DNA of 64,000 bases from Escallonia rubra. Lineage: Eukaryota > Streptophyta > Magnoliopsida > Escalloniales > Escalloniaceae. Each line of letters opens with the position of its first letter. Position 1 is the stretch's first letter. Location of the stretch: positions 310,001 to 374,000 of the forward strand of contig JAVXUO010000986.1 in the NCBI GenBank assembly GCA_033065855.1, written 5' to 3'. This document shows positions 47,557 through 59,335 of the stretch, in pieces. The notes below the pieces were generated by a model, which worked only from the letters and a program-made list of their open reading frames with translations, was not told where the DNA came from and did no database searches. Position numbers and translations under genes: made by a program.

Positions 47557-48913
47557 GATCCTTGACACCGGGGTGAAGCCTCTCGTCTCCGTCACCCCCG
47601 ATTTCTCCCCCCCCCGTTCTCTCTACCAGGCTCTCGTCTCAGTCACCCCCGCCGGCTTTCCTGGTGGGTGGTGACGTGGTATTCTAGATTAGATCTAGGT
47701 TCTTGGGTCTGTTCGTTGGAGATCTGGTTGGCTCGGTGCGATCGCCGGCCGTCGTCCGTCGTCGTCACGGCGTTTTGCAAGCGGTTGGGTGCGATTTCCT
47801 CCGTTTTCCGACGCTGGTGTAAGGTTGGTGTTGGTTGTCGGGTTACGCTGTCGGATTCATTGGGGTGATACATGACTGATTTGTAATTGATGGGTTCGGG
47901 TTATCTCCGCCGTTGGGTTTGTGGGTGAAGTGCGGCCATGGGTTGGAGAAGGAGTGGTGAGTCTAGATATAGGTTTTCTCTTCTAGGGTTTCCCCCCCTC
48001 CCCCCTTAGTTGATCCCCCTCCCCCTAGATCGAGAAAGGTTTTGTGGCTTGAGATTGAAACTGATTAGTCGACGGTTAGTTTCGGCCTGTATGGTCTTCG
48101 GCTGGTTTGTCAGAGGAAGGATGAAATTCGTTTCAGTCGGTGGTTGATGGTGGTCCGTCGATGTTGGAGTCTTGGTCCGACAGTGTGCTTTGGTGTTTCC
48201 GATAGGGCTTCTGTTGGATTTTGCTCTACTCTTGTGGTGTTCTCCGGGACTAGGCAGCGGCTGGTTGGACGGAGAAGGTGGTTTTCCGGCGCTGGCGTGG
48301 GTGCACAAGGATGAGGCAACGTGGCAGTGACTGGGACAAGTGTCTAGTTTTTTGGGGTGCCGGAGTTGCTGGTTGACGGAGGAACGGTGGCCGGCGATGG
48401 CGCCGGTAGCAGGCTTGGCGGCCGGTCGCGTGGGGCGGTGCAAAGCGGCGTGTGAGCGTGGGGCTCAGCGAGGCACTTGCTGTGCATGGCTGACAGCTGT
48501 GTAGCTTGGGCACCTGGGTTGCTTCGTTGACTTTTTTTGTGTGTTCCTTGGTTTTGGTTTTTTTTTGGATTTTGTCGTCTTTTTAGTTTTTTGTCTATTC
48601 TCTAGTCGTAGGGTCACCTTCGGGACAGGGGTGTTGTCCCTTGTGTATAGTTAGTGTCTTGGCTTGGGTAAATGTGCACTAATCTTTTATGCAGGTAGTC
48701 TTCGGTGGAGGTTCCTTGGCGATAAAGCCGTTCTTGTTTTAGCCGCTCTCAAATATTCAAGGACGCCTGGCTATGTGCCGGTCCTTGTCTGGGGTTCCAT
48801 TGCAGGGGATGCGGTCACCGGTTACTTTTTCTTTTATTGTACTCTATCTTGTACTACTTGCTTATTAATAATATGATGATTGGTAGGATTTTTACCTACA
48901 GTAAAAAAAAAAA
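47557..48913 (+). mobile_element. Poly(A)-tailed non-LTR retroposon with perfect 15-bp TSD
   Basis: Flanked by ATAGATGCCTATATG at 47542-47556 and 48914-48928. It ends in a run of A on the plus strand (48903-48914), the hallmark of LINE-driven retroposition. The 1357-bp body is GC-rich with C-tracts at its 5' side (about 47600-47620, 47990-48030) and a T-rich 3' part ending TTGGTAGGATTTTTACC. I find no endonuclease, RT or recognisable protein. It may be an internally deleted LINE (5' and 3' UTR only) or a long SINE-like element. Confidence 0.8.
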
Positions 48914-48928
48914 ATAGATGCCTATATG

Positions 48929-50549
48929 CATTGTAGTAACCCATATTGCACATCCTTCTCCACTTTGTAAGAATGAGGGTAGCTCTATTTTTGCTAATAC
49001 ACTTGCTCATACTAGGAATATTGTCATCACTCATTTGAAAAAAAATTCGGATAGCTTCCATTACATAGGAGAAAATGACATTGAATCTAGTTGGAATAGT
49101 TTACGCTTTGGAAATTTTTTTTTTAGCCGAAACCCAGTTCTTTCTTTTAGAATAAGATATCGATCAGGATCTTTTCTTGGTTACATTTAGACAGCTTTTC
49201 TTGGTGGATAAGATATCGAGGAGATCATGTCCATTAATCTCTTTGCTACTGGGTCAATTGGCACGAACACAATATTTGTCACTCGTTCTTTTGCTTTTAA
49301 AACCAATTATTTAAATTATCTGAGAATGTGCCGCAACCAAATTTTTTTTTTTTGGCATTCCTTATGATATTTTGGCTTCATTTGAGTTGGAAGTCCTTGT
49401 CACTAAATTTAGGTGGTTTTATTTTTTTTCTTGGGATGAGAAAATAGGTGAAACAAGGTTAGTGTCAAATTCAAGTTCTTGAGGCATTTCTCCCTGAGAA
49501 ACCACTTGTACAAGTTTGCCTCTCGACACCCCTAATTAGAAGTCATAATCTCTCTATAAGATCCTTGCCCTATATTTTAAAAGGGCTCCTATCAGAATGA
49601 TTCCAAAGAGGCCTAATGTATGCTCTGTCATACTTAATTAGCTATTTTCTTCATAATTAGCAAAGTGGAGTGAATGGTGTACATTGGGTTATACATTATC
49701 AAACGTCTTCATTCATTTTGACAAGCTCAAGTATTTCTTCACTTGTTTTCTTTAAACGAGCTAGCTAGTAATGAACAGAATTAGGTGCTTTAAGTGCCGA
49801 CTAACCTATGAATTTGTTGTCATACTTGATGTGGTCAGTTGGCCTTTTGTGCATGAGCTGGTCATTGCAGATTGTGTTTACACGACTATTTATCAGGGAT
49901 CATAATGTATGGAAATTGGTTGAGCATCTTAAAGCTGGTCTCTTACTGTATGGATGCTCTTCAAGCCTATTTAGGGTTTTAAAACTTCATGAATTTTTTA
50001 TTCTTGAGTTAAATGAGAGCGTTATCTCGTGTTTTAGTTTTTAATTTAGCATATAGTTTCCGGTACTTTTAGGTACCCTGGAGCATGATTAAGAATTAAA
50101 TGAGCATACACATACTAGTTGAGATGCAAGAAAGCGAATGGTTCAACTGTCAAAGCAGCAACACGCTTTGACCGTGACAGGCGTGTGAGATGAGACGTTC
50201 AGTATCTTCGTTGCTTGAGACTAGTGAAGGGATTTATCTATTTTTCATGCGTCCCCTCAGCCTTGCTGAGTTGAGGTCACTTTTGGGCAAAAACAGAGGT
50301 CTACTAGGTGCTTGTTTGCAGCATGTTATGATTCTCATGTTAGTCACTCATGTGCAATTGAACTGAGATCTATAGATTATTTCATGGACTGACATGATTA
50401 TGGATAAGAACTCCAAGTGAGATTCATACAACATGTGATATTGATGACCATTATGGGGATGTGATCATTTTCTGTCACTAGGTGAGCTCTGTAGATTGGT
50501 TCTGATCATCCTTTGTCCCTATTAAGTTGAACTATATTATGAAGCATAC
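48929..50549. other. Intergenic DNA without recognised features
   Basis: AT-rich sequence with no convincing coding frame, repeat boundary or RNA gene that I can identify. Its last ~45 bp recur at 54343-54387 because of the duplication described for the three-LTR region. Confidence 0.5.
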
Positions 50550-51100
50550 TGTCACGGACCGAACTTCCCTAAGTCGAAACTGTGCGGCACTTAGCTAGAT
50601 CAAGCCCCCGCTTGCTCGCTAAGTCAGCCTAACTGTAGAGCTGGACGAAGTTGGAAACAAATATGCAGCGGAACACAAGAGGTTGGGGAAAGGATTCCCA
50701 ATACACTACTTGGAGAAAGCCTATAATACTCGAATACAAGGATGTCTTGGATGCCTTGGCCAAGTGAGGCCTTGGCTATATATACTACTCCACATCCTCA
50801 ACAAACGGTGGAGATTACATGCAATCCTACGGTATACATTATCCTTCTAGAACTCTCTAGACTATTTACAAGCCTATCTAGTATTCTAGAATACTCTCAT
50901 ACCTTTCTAGAGCTACCATTACTACTCTAGAATATTTACACATGTACAAGATAGAATAGTGTAGAGAAGTCTGGAATCTTCCGGAAGCCTTGCCTTCTAA
51001 TCGCCAAGTAAGCGTCCACGAAGCGTCCCGTAAGTGCCTAATGAGTGCCCGCATGGCGTAACCTCTAAAAATCAGCCTCCTTAGCAAACAGTCCGTGACA
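50550..51100 (-). repeat. LTR copy 1 (3' LTR) of the deleted chromovirus
   Basis: Carries a TATA-like TATATATAG (complement of about 50773-50783) and many TCTAGA-type motifs. It differs from the other two copies at scattered sites, for example AACAAACGG versus AACGGACGG. Confidence 0.9.
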
Positions 51101-51111
51101 TTCTCCCCCAT

Positions 51112-53545
51112 CTAATTGCGCGATGCCCTCGTCGCAACCTCCTCGTGATAGCGATCCACGAGGTCTTCGAACTGCCTGAGCTCTTCCGCTAACTCCCAAG
51201 TCGCTTTGTGCTCCGACAATCCCTTCCACTTGACCAAGTAGTGCTGCTTTGGTGGAACACCTCGTCCTTGTTCAAGCCTATCCCCAAGCACGTACTCGGC
51301 CTCGCGCCTTTGCAAGTCATGCAAAACTTACGATGCATCTAAGAGTTTAGCCTCATCGGCTTGACTCTCCCCCTTGACTTGTCGGCACACATGACAAGTC
51401 TTGACACACATTTGCACCTCCTTCTTCATTTGAGGCCAAAAGTATGCCGTAGTCACCAAGGCATATGTTCGTCGATGCCCCGGATGCACTGTCGACTGAG
51501 TGTCGTGACTCCCTCGTATGACCATTTTCCTTAGGTCTCTCCACTTTGGCACGTACACTCTTCCATCCCTTGTGTAGAGTAGGTCTCCCTTCACCCTATA
51601 TCGTTGGGTCTTCCTACTCTTTGCAAGTTGTAGCAACTCTTTGGCTAAGGGGTCGCGCTGTAGGCCCTCATTGATTAGCTTGACGATCTCCCCCTTTGCC
51701 TTCGAAGTAGTCGACAACTTTTCCTCCTTTGGTGGCGCCATCCCACATGGTACCACGTTTTGTGGCTTGGCCCCCCGGTCAAGCTTGCCTTGATCGCCCA
51801 CCTTCCTCCTAGGTGGTTGTCGCTTCTCGAACTCGTGCAGCACAACATCCTTCTTCCCCTTGGGGACGCCCATCAACTCCTTTGGTGGCTGCTCGGTCGA
51901 TGGCGCGACATGGTCTTCAACCTTGAGACTTGCCAAGTAAGTGCCTTCACTCTTCTTGGCTTCCTCCTCTTCGACTTCTTGCATTAGTCGCATACCCGAT
52001 AGCCGCATAGAAGTCATGGTGCTTGATGTTCCCCCGAACATAGGCACCACACAAGCCGCGCCTCGCTCCATTATGCACACCGCGTTGTTGTACGGTGACA
52101 CAAGAGCGTTCACCTGTCGTAAGAAATCAAGGCCTAACACCACCTTGAAATCATCCATCTGCGCGACAGAGAAATTCACGAACCCCTTCCATTTTCCAAG
52201 ACACATTTCCACCTGTCGAACTGTGCCTTGTAGGGGCTTTGCTTCGGCATTGACGGTTTTTAGCCAACCTCCCCCGTCAACCACGTTGAGGCCCAACCGC
52301 TTGGCCTCTTCCATCGTGATGAAGTTGTGAGTCGCCCCCGTATCCATTAACACATGAGCGGGCTTCCCATTCAACTTCGCTTCCATGTAGAGCAACCCCT
52401 CGCTCTTAGAAACTTGTCCTTCACCCGTCGGGACTTGCGGCACATTTTTCTTTTGGAGCGCATTTAGGACTTGTATCGAGCCTATACGCACCGTGTCGCA
52501 CTCGGCCTTCTCTTTCTCCTCAATCAAGGCAGCCATCTTGCCTTGTCGCGGGCAGTCCCTTGCCTAATGCGGTCCTCCGCAAAAGAAGCAATCCTTAAGC
52601 TTGCGGCTCGCACGTCTCTCTTGTAGCTTGCCGTGGCCCTCAGTCTTGCTTGTGCTAGCATGTTTGTCCTCTTTGTGCCACACCTTAGGGCTCTCTCCCC
52701 CACCATTAGCGTGGTTGCCTTCTGAAGCTTTATCTTCCCACTTTGGCTTTGAAGATTCACCACCTCGATCGTACTCCGTCAACGACTCCGCCATTGCTAT
52801 GGCTTCATCGACATCCTTCACGCCCCGGCGTTGAAGTTCCTTCTTGGCCCAACTTTGGAGGCCGTCGACAAAGCTGAATAGAAGATCTTCCTCCGCCATG
52901 TTCGGAATATGAAGCATAAGTGTAGTAAACTCCTTCACATATTCGCTTATGCCCCAATTTCTTCATCTTCTTTCTCGCTTCGTAGGCTACATTCTCCGGA
53001 TAGAATTGCTTTTTGATCTCCTTTTTGAACACCTCCCACGTATCTATGGTGTATAACCCCTTTTCTATATCTCAATGCTTTCTATGCCACCATAGAGTTG
53101 CGGTATCCGTAAGATAGAGAATCGCAATTCTTACCTTCGTCTTCTCATCCGTAATGCTAGCACCCTCGAAATATTGCTCCATATGCCATATGAAATTATC
53201 GAGCTCCTTGGCATCCCGCTTGCCTCCGAACTCCTTTGGTCTTGGCGTGTCCACCCTTGGACTGGGAGTGGCAACCGTTCCACTCGCGATAGCTCTCTTG
53301 CACATCGCCGCGTCTTGCCTTATCTCCTCCACGCCAACCTTCACCACATCGAGTTGTCCTTGTAAACTAGTGAACAACTCCGTGAACCTTTCACGTAGCT
53401 CGTCTTGGGCGCCCACCGCCCTCTTCAGCGACTCGAACTCTTCTAAGACGTGATCCTCCAACGTCTGTAGATTTTGCTCGACCATTCCCACGTGATCCTT
53501 GACATCACCCATAGCAATCTCCAAGTGACCCGTTCGGCCATCCAA
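51112..53545 (-). pseudogene. Deleted gag-pol: gag, protease, integrase zinc domain, chromodomain; no RT
   Basis: Gag lies at about 52560-53545 (ELDNFIWHMEQYF, then LWWHRKH), and its zinc knuckle CFFCGGPH is cut by a TAG. The retropepsin at about 52290-52340 reads VLMDTGATHNFITMEEAK. The frame then runs straight into the integrase HHCC domain (LLYTRDGRVYVPKW, VKTCHVCRQVKGE, about 51350-51610), a stop at about 51325, and a C-terminal chromodomain (HYLVKWKGLSEHKATWE, about 51190-51260). Reverse transcriptase, RNase H and the integrase core are missing. The protease-to-integrase frame is open over 402 codons (51328-52536), so the RT deletion is clean. Any movement would depend on another element. 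Confidence 0.85.
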
Positions 53546-53738
53546 TGAAGCAAGTGCATCACTAGACTTGCTTTGGCCTCGACCACCCTTTTTCCCACCG
53601 GCAGGTGGTAATGGATCTTGTAAATAGTCTAGAGAGTATTCTCTTCAGCCACTCCGGATGCTCCAACGCTAGTATCCTTGCCTGCCATTGTTGCTCCTTG
53701 CTTGGCACGACTCGTCGTAACCAAGCTCTTATACCACT

Positions 53739-54289
53739 TATCACGGACCGAACTTCCCTAAGTCAAAATCGTGCGGCACTTAGCTAGATCAAGCCCCCGC
53801 TTGCTCGGTAAGTCAGCCTAACTGTAGAGCTGGGCGAAGTTGGAAACAAATATGCAGCGGAACACAAGAGGTTGGGGAAAGGATTCCCAATACACTACTT
53901 GGAGAAAGCCTATAATACTCGAACACAAGGATGTCTTGGATGCCTTGGCCAAGTGAGGCCTTGGCTATATATACTACTCCACATCCTCAACGGACGGTGG
54001 AGATTACATGCAATCCTACGGTATGCATTATCCTTCTAGAACTCTCTAGACTATTTACAAGCCTCTCTAGTATTCTAGAATACTCTCATACCTTTCTAGA
54101 GCTACCATTACTACTCTAGAATATTTACACATGTACAAGATAGAATAGTGTAGAGAAGTCTGGAACCTTCTGGAAGCCTTGCCTTCTAATCGCCAAGTAA
54201 GCTTCCACGAAGCGTCCCGTAAGCGCCTAATGAGCGCCCGCATGGCGTAACCTCTAAAAATCAGCCTCCTTAGCAAACGGTCCGTGACA
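53739..54289 (-). repeat. LTR copy 2 (5' LTR) of the deleted chromovirus
   Basis: The outer dinucleotide next to the primer site has decayed (TATCACGG instead of TGTCACGG). It is followed on the right by PPT-side interior sequence rather than host DNA. Confidence 0.9.
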
Positions 54290-54387
54290 TTCTCCCCTAC
54301 CTAATTGCGCGACGCCCTCGTCGTAACCTCCCCGTGATAGCGATCATCCTTTGTCCCTATTAAGTTGAACTATATTATGAAGCATAG

Positions 54388-54938
54388 TGTCACAGACCGA
54401 ACTTCCCTAAGTCGAAACCGTGCGGCACTTAGCTAGATCAAGCCCCCGCTTGCTCGCTAAGTCAGCCTAACTGTAGAGCTGGGCGAAGTTAGAAACAAAT
54501 ATGCAGCGGAACACAAGAGGTTGGGGAAAGGATTCCCAATACACTACTTGGAGAAAGCCTATAATACTCGAATACGAGGATGTCTTGGATGCCTTGGCCA
54601 AGTGAGGCATTGGCTTTATATACTACTCCACCTCCTCAACGGACGGTGGAGATTACATGCAATCCTACGGTATGCATTATCCTTCTAGAACTCTCTAGAC
54701 TATTTACAAGCCTCTCTAGTATTCTAGAATACTCTCCTACCTTTCTAGAGCTACCATTACTACTCTAGAATATTCACACATGTACAAGATAGAATAGTGT
54801 AGAGAAGTATGGAACCTTCTGGAAGCCTTGCCTTCTAATCGCCAAGTAAGCATCCACGAAGCGTCCTGTAAGCGCCTAATGAGCGCCCGCATGGCGTAAC
54901 CTCTAAAAATCAGCCTCCTTAGCAAACGGTCCGTGACA
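54388..54938 (-). repeat. LTR copy 3 of the deleted chromovirus
   Basis: Preceded by a duplicate of the host flank found left of copy 1 and followed by unrelated DNA. ATAG occurs on both sides (54384-54387, 54939-54942), a possible partial target duplication. Confidence 0.88.
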
Positions 54939-56703
54939 ATAGGTTTTGTGTTGCAATTCTAGAATGTGTGAAGAACTGCCTCCAAAAATGACCAAAGGTC
55001 TAACTCGAGAATCCATTTTATCTTTCGAGCTTCCTAATCAACGAACTGTAGATGTGGATTCGGGGAATAACTTTATATGATTGAAGGCGTTAGCACCCCG
55101 TAATACATCAAATACTCTCTAACTTGTTTTTTGTGATTTTTATTCCAAACAAAACAGTAAAACAAGAACGAGGACAAAACCTAAACTAATTCTAAATTTT
55201 GGTTTGGACTCAATATCAAAGGCTAGGTGGCCTATTTAGCCAATTAGACAAATTAGGATAAGAACCTCGTAGTTCGACTAACCCTAGTGGAGGCGACCTA
55301 ATTTTGGTTTGTATTTCTTTAGTGACATAACCAATTCAATTTCTTCTGATTGACCGCTTTTAGAGCTCTTTTTGACCAACTCTGCTAGTTACTTTAGAAT
55401 TTTAGTTAAGACACAAGTATGAACCTAACAAAATTCTATTCCTAACCAAGTTCTTTACGTGACAGATTTAGATACTGTCTTTCTGATAGGACGAAACTTG
55501 GTCGCCGGGAAGGAAAATCTAAAAATGACTACTCTACTTTAATCTAAAAGACACAAAAGAACAATGAAGAATCATAACTCTTGGCCTGGACTGTCTAAGC
55601 GTTGACTTTGGGTTATCCACGATCAAAGGATGAAATTGTATTTTTTCTCTCTCTTTTTCTCGCAGTAACCTATCTCCTAGAAAAATGTAGCAGCCTTTCG
55701 GACAGGGGTTTCTCTCTATAAATGAATGTCCCTTTGAGGCAGTCAGAAGCCTTTTTATAGAGGTCTAGGAGTAGTAAAAATGCAGAAGAAGACCATTTGG
55801 TCCTCCTTATCACCTACAAGAGATAAGACTGAAATGTCCAAATCAATCTTACTGGCCTGTTCATTTAAGTCCATTGATTTATCGGCCAGTTCCTTCGACA
55901 ACCAACGGATTCTCCTTCCTCAACTAATACATTTTTAAATCAACTCTAGAGGGAAAATACCACCATTCTGATAGACGTAGCTCTGTTTGAAAACCAAATA
56001 AACTGGAGAAAAAAACGCGTTTGGCACATAGTTTTCTTTTTTTTTCTTCAATTTTGAAAACCAGTTTTTAAAATAGGGCTGTTTTTGAAAACTCCCATTT
56101 TGGAGTTTTGGGTTTTCAATTTTGGTTTTTATTTTGAGACCACCCCACCACCACCCCTTCCGCCACAGCCACCGCTGGCCACCGCCGGCCACCAAAACCA
56201 CCACCAAAGAAAATACTCAAAAAAAAAAAACTGGGTAATCAAACACCCAAAAGAAAAAAATCTTAAAATAAAAACTGGGTAATCAAACACCCATTTATTT
56301 TTGTAAAAGATAAAAACGAAACTGGTTTTGATTTTTATTTTTTTGAAAATAGAAAATCAAAACTGGAAGTGATTTCAAACGCTACCTACATGTGATTAAT
56401 CTGAATTCCATACGGACAACAAAATCGAATCCAAAGCAAGTACTATACCTCCTATTTTATCTAGACTTTGACCTACGCTAAGCTCAAACTAACTGGACTA
56501 TCTAAACTGGACTAATTGAACTTAACTAACTAAATCAAGCCTATTATTAGCCTACACCATATACAATAATAAAAAGCCTAATAAAGCTTACAAAAAAATA
56601 AAAATAAAAAATGCAGTGTCTACGACATGATTCCTAAGATAACATAATATAAAGGAACATCGCTTTAAGGCTAGAGGAAGACTTTTCTGGCATTAATACC
56701 TAG
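54939..56703. other. Intergenic DNA with a possible MITE at about 56015-56389
   Basis: No gene is seen. Around 56015-56389 the ends GCGTTTGGCACATAG and, on the complement, GTAGCGTTTGAAATC are weakly similar, and the interior carries repeated TTTTGAAAAC/AAACTGG motifs and a CCACC-rich core. This looks like an old MITE, but no target duplication was found. Confidence 0.35.
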
Positions 56704-57471
56704 TGATGCCAAGAAAAATGGGTTTGTACCTATGTGGAGGTGCCACAAAGGCTGCAGTCCGAGTCAGCTTCCAAATATGCAAAGTGAGATACATCAAGAA
56801 CGGAGTAAGGGCAGAGAGCAAGGCTTCCGAGACAGGCCGTGAGGAGTGGCAATGCTGCGAAGGCAAGGCTGAGACGAACATGACCGGCAATCGATAGTCC
56901 AAGTGAGGGTCTGATTCGGGGTCCAATGTTACGGTCCAAAGTTATGTCCAATTTGTCTTTCTCTCACTAGAATCCAAGAGCTCCTAAATTCTAGAGTGAG
57001 AAAGTGATTTTGTGAGAATGAAGAAGAAGTAGTTTTTTGAGTTGTAAAGTTCACTATTTATAGGAAACGGTATGCTTATGTCATAAAGTGCCACATGTGG
57101 TCCCCTGGGAGTGACACGTCACCAGGGGGTCCCAAAATACCGGTTCTCCGTTGGACTGCCGGTTCCCAAATTCGTGTTGCCTGTCTCGCACAGCGTCGCT
57201 CTACCTGTCTGAAAAGACTGACCACACCATGACAGCATGATCAGAGTAAGCCCGTTGCTCCAGCCACTAGTCCAAGCCCTTACTGAATCCCACGAGGTGC
57301 GTCAAGAGATGCGCAGAGAACCTGACAGCGGTGAGGGTTGCCTCTATAGCCAACTGCCAGGCAGACTAGGCGCGATGCCTTCCGAGGACCTGCTCCCGTC
57401 CCGGAGTGACCCGTGGGTCATTGCCCTGGTGGTGTTAACGATCAACAGTAACATGAGTGGACATGCTCGCA
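56704..57471 (-). repeat. Left LTR (3') of the PMD-carrying element
   Basis: Same length as the right copy, with roughly thirty substitutions by eye, mostly transitions. It contains TATAAATAG on the minus strand (about 57053-57063). The last 14 bp before its end recur just outside it (GTAACATGAGTGGA). Confidence 0.82.
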
Positions 57472-59335
57472 GTAACATGAGTGGACGAATCCGGAAGTTG
57501 CGTTGCGACGAGCATGCTACCAAGAATCGTACCCACGTGATAAAAAACAAGGTGCCAGAGTCACGTACGAAACGTACGAAGCGAAAAATGTGCAAAAAAG
57601 GACTTTGCGCGAAAAGTGAAGAACCGAGGTGGGAAGGCCAAGGCCAACCCCCCATGGGAGGCCGAGGCCGACCCCATGGCCTTGGGGGAGGCCGAGGCCG
57701 ACCCCATGGGGTTGGCCAAGGCCTTTGCCCCTTGACCCCGTTGCTCCAAGTGCGCCGTCGATCGACATTTTTGATTAAAAGGTTCTTGGGTGGTTTCGGC
57801 GTGACGATCGCGCTAGCGTCAGTGACGTCAATGCGAAATAAAATGTCTAAGTCACGCACGAAGCGCGTGAAGTGAGAAAAACACGTTCTTGGGCGCACGG
57901 GCGCTGACCGGTTTGATGCGTTGGAAAATGGACCGTTGATAGTGTCGACGTGTTTGCGTGAAATGGGACCCCTATTGGGCCCTTGGGTACGACCGGAATA
58001 GGTTGGGAACATAAGCCCCCTGCGTGTGGTGGGCGCAGAGGGGTCACCCGAGCGGGCATTGCACGCATAAGCGTCGGTCTTCGAAAAAAAAAGTGCTTGG
58101 GTCCAATCTTGAGGAACGGGCGCTATAGTAACGAAAGACGTGAGGGAGCGGGAGCGGAGGTTTCCTTGAAAATTGTGATTTTCAAATTTTTTTTTTGCGA
58201 AAGAAAGAAAAAAAACGGTAACGTGCACAACGTAACGGCGGTATCGAGAGAAAAAAAGAGCGACGATAGAAGATGAAACATGCGCTTCCGTTAGCGTTAG
58301 CGTGAAAAGAGAAATAGCGCGAAAGTAGAATTTTATCCGGCAATGGGTTTGCTCGAGAATTTTGGTAGCGGCTTAAAATTATGAGCGTAAAATAATTGTC
58401 TTGTTTTGAAAAAAAGAAAGCGCGCAAGAAAGGAGTTAGCGCTAAGTCATGGAACGGTAAAAGAGTTGTTGGGGGGTTTTGGGGGGGAAAATCCAAAAGT
58501 TGAATTGATGTGATGGATTTGGGGGGGAAAGGTAGGTGGGAGTCTTGAAAGACTTCAAAACTTGGGAGAGAGAAAGAGAGAAAGACATAAAAAAAAAAAA
58601 GATAAGATAGGAAGGAAAGAGAGGAGAGAAGAGGAAGAAGAAGGAGAAGCTTGGAGCCTCATCCATGAGATTGAGGACATCACAAGAAGCAAAGAGGATG
58701 CAACAAGGTAAGAGAGGAGGAGAAAGTGGGGGAAGGGGTGGCCATGGGCTAACCGCGACGGCGGCCGTGGCACATCACCGGGCCAAGGCCGAGCATGGGG
58801 GAAGGAGGGGAGGGGGTCATGGCCATGGGGTTAAGGGAAGGGGGATGGTGGAAGAGGGCCAAGGCTGGCCGACCAAGGCCCCGAGGCCGAGGCTGAAGCA
58901 AAGGGTGGGCGCGACGCGGGCGGGGGAAGGGGAAGGGGAAGGGGAGAGGGGGAAGAGGAAAGGGGAAGAGAGAGAAGGGAAGGGGAGGGAGGAAGGGAGA
59001 GGAGGGAAGGAGGAGGGGGAAAAAGGAAGGAGAAAGAGGGAGGGAAAGAAGGAAGAGGGGATATGGAGGAAATAAGAAAAGAGAGAGAAAGACGGGCATT
59101 GGCCGTGGCCGAGGCCGAGGCTGTCCGCGCCAAGGTCGAGGCCGACGCCTAGGCCAACGCCAAGGCCGAGGCCGGCGGTGGGGAGGCCGAGGCCGACCGG
59201 GGGTGTGGCGTGCGCGGGGATGCTTCTCACGGTGCAAGAGAGAATGTTGGAGGATTGCCAAAAAAGACCAGGAAGAAGCAAAGTGCACGACGTCGCGGTG
59301 GAGCGAACAGGCGATCAACGTCAGCGCCGGACGAC
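57472..59335. other. Upstream region of the PMD gene: GGCCGA repeats and polypurine tract
   Basis: No convincing gene. GGCCGAGGCCGA repeats occur at about 57625-57725 and again at about 59100-59205. A nearly pure G/A tract spans about 58915-59090 on the plus strand. Long frames on the opposite strand are products of this composition. The region would contain the PMD promoter if it had one; no clear TATA box was identified. Confidence 0.5.

Larger units (their letters stand above)
50550..54938 (-). mobile_element. Internally deleted gypsy chromovirus in a three-LTR arrangement
   Basis: Three 551-bp LTR copies (50550-51100, 53739-54289, 54388-54938), TGTCACGGACCG...GTCCGTGACA, lie in the same orientation. 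Between the first two is a deleted internal region with gag, protease, integrase zinc domain and chromodomain. A polypurine tract AGATGGGGGAGAA adjoins the first LTR. A mutated tRNA-Met primer site TGGTATAAGAGC (53725-53736) adjoins the second. The 98 bp between LTR2 and LTR3 are 55 bp of element interior joined to a copy of the left host flank. Confidence 0.88.

Noticed and set aside
57344..58228. 294-codon frame on the minus strand next to the left LTR
   Set aside because: No recognisable domain; it overlaps the LTR and GGCCGA repeats and looks like GC-rich chance coding.
58749..59318. Overlapping long frames on both strands with Pro/Arg/Ser-rich translations
   Set aside because: They come from the polypurine tract and GGCCGA repeats; composition alone explains them.
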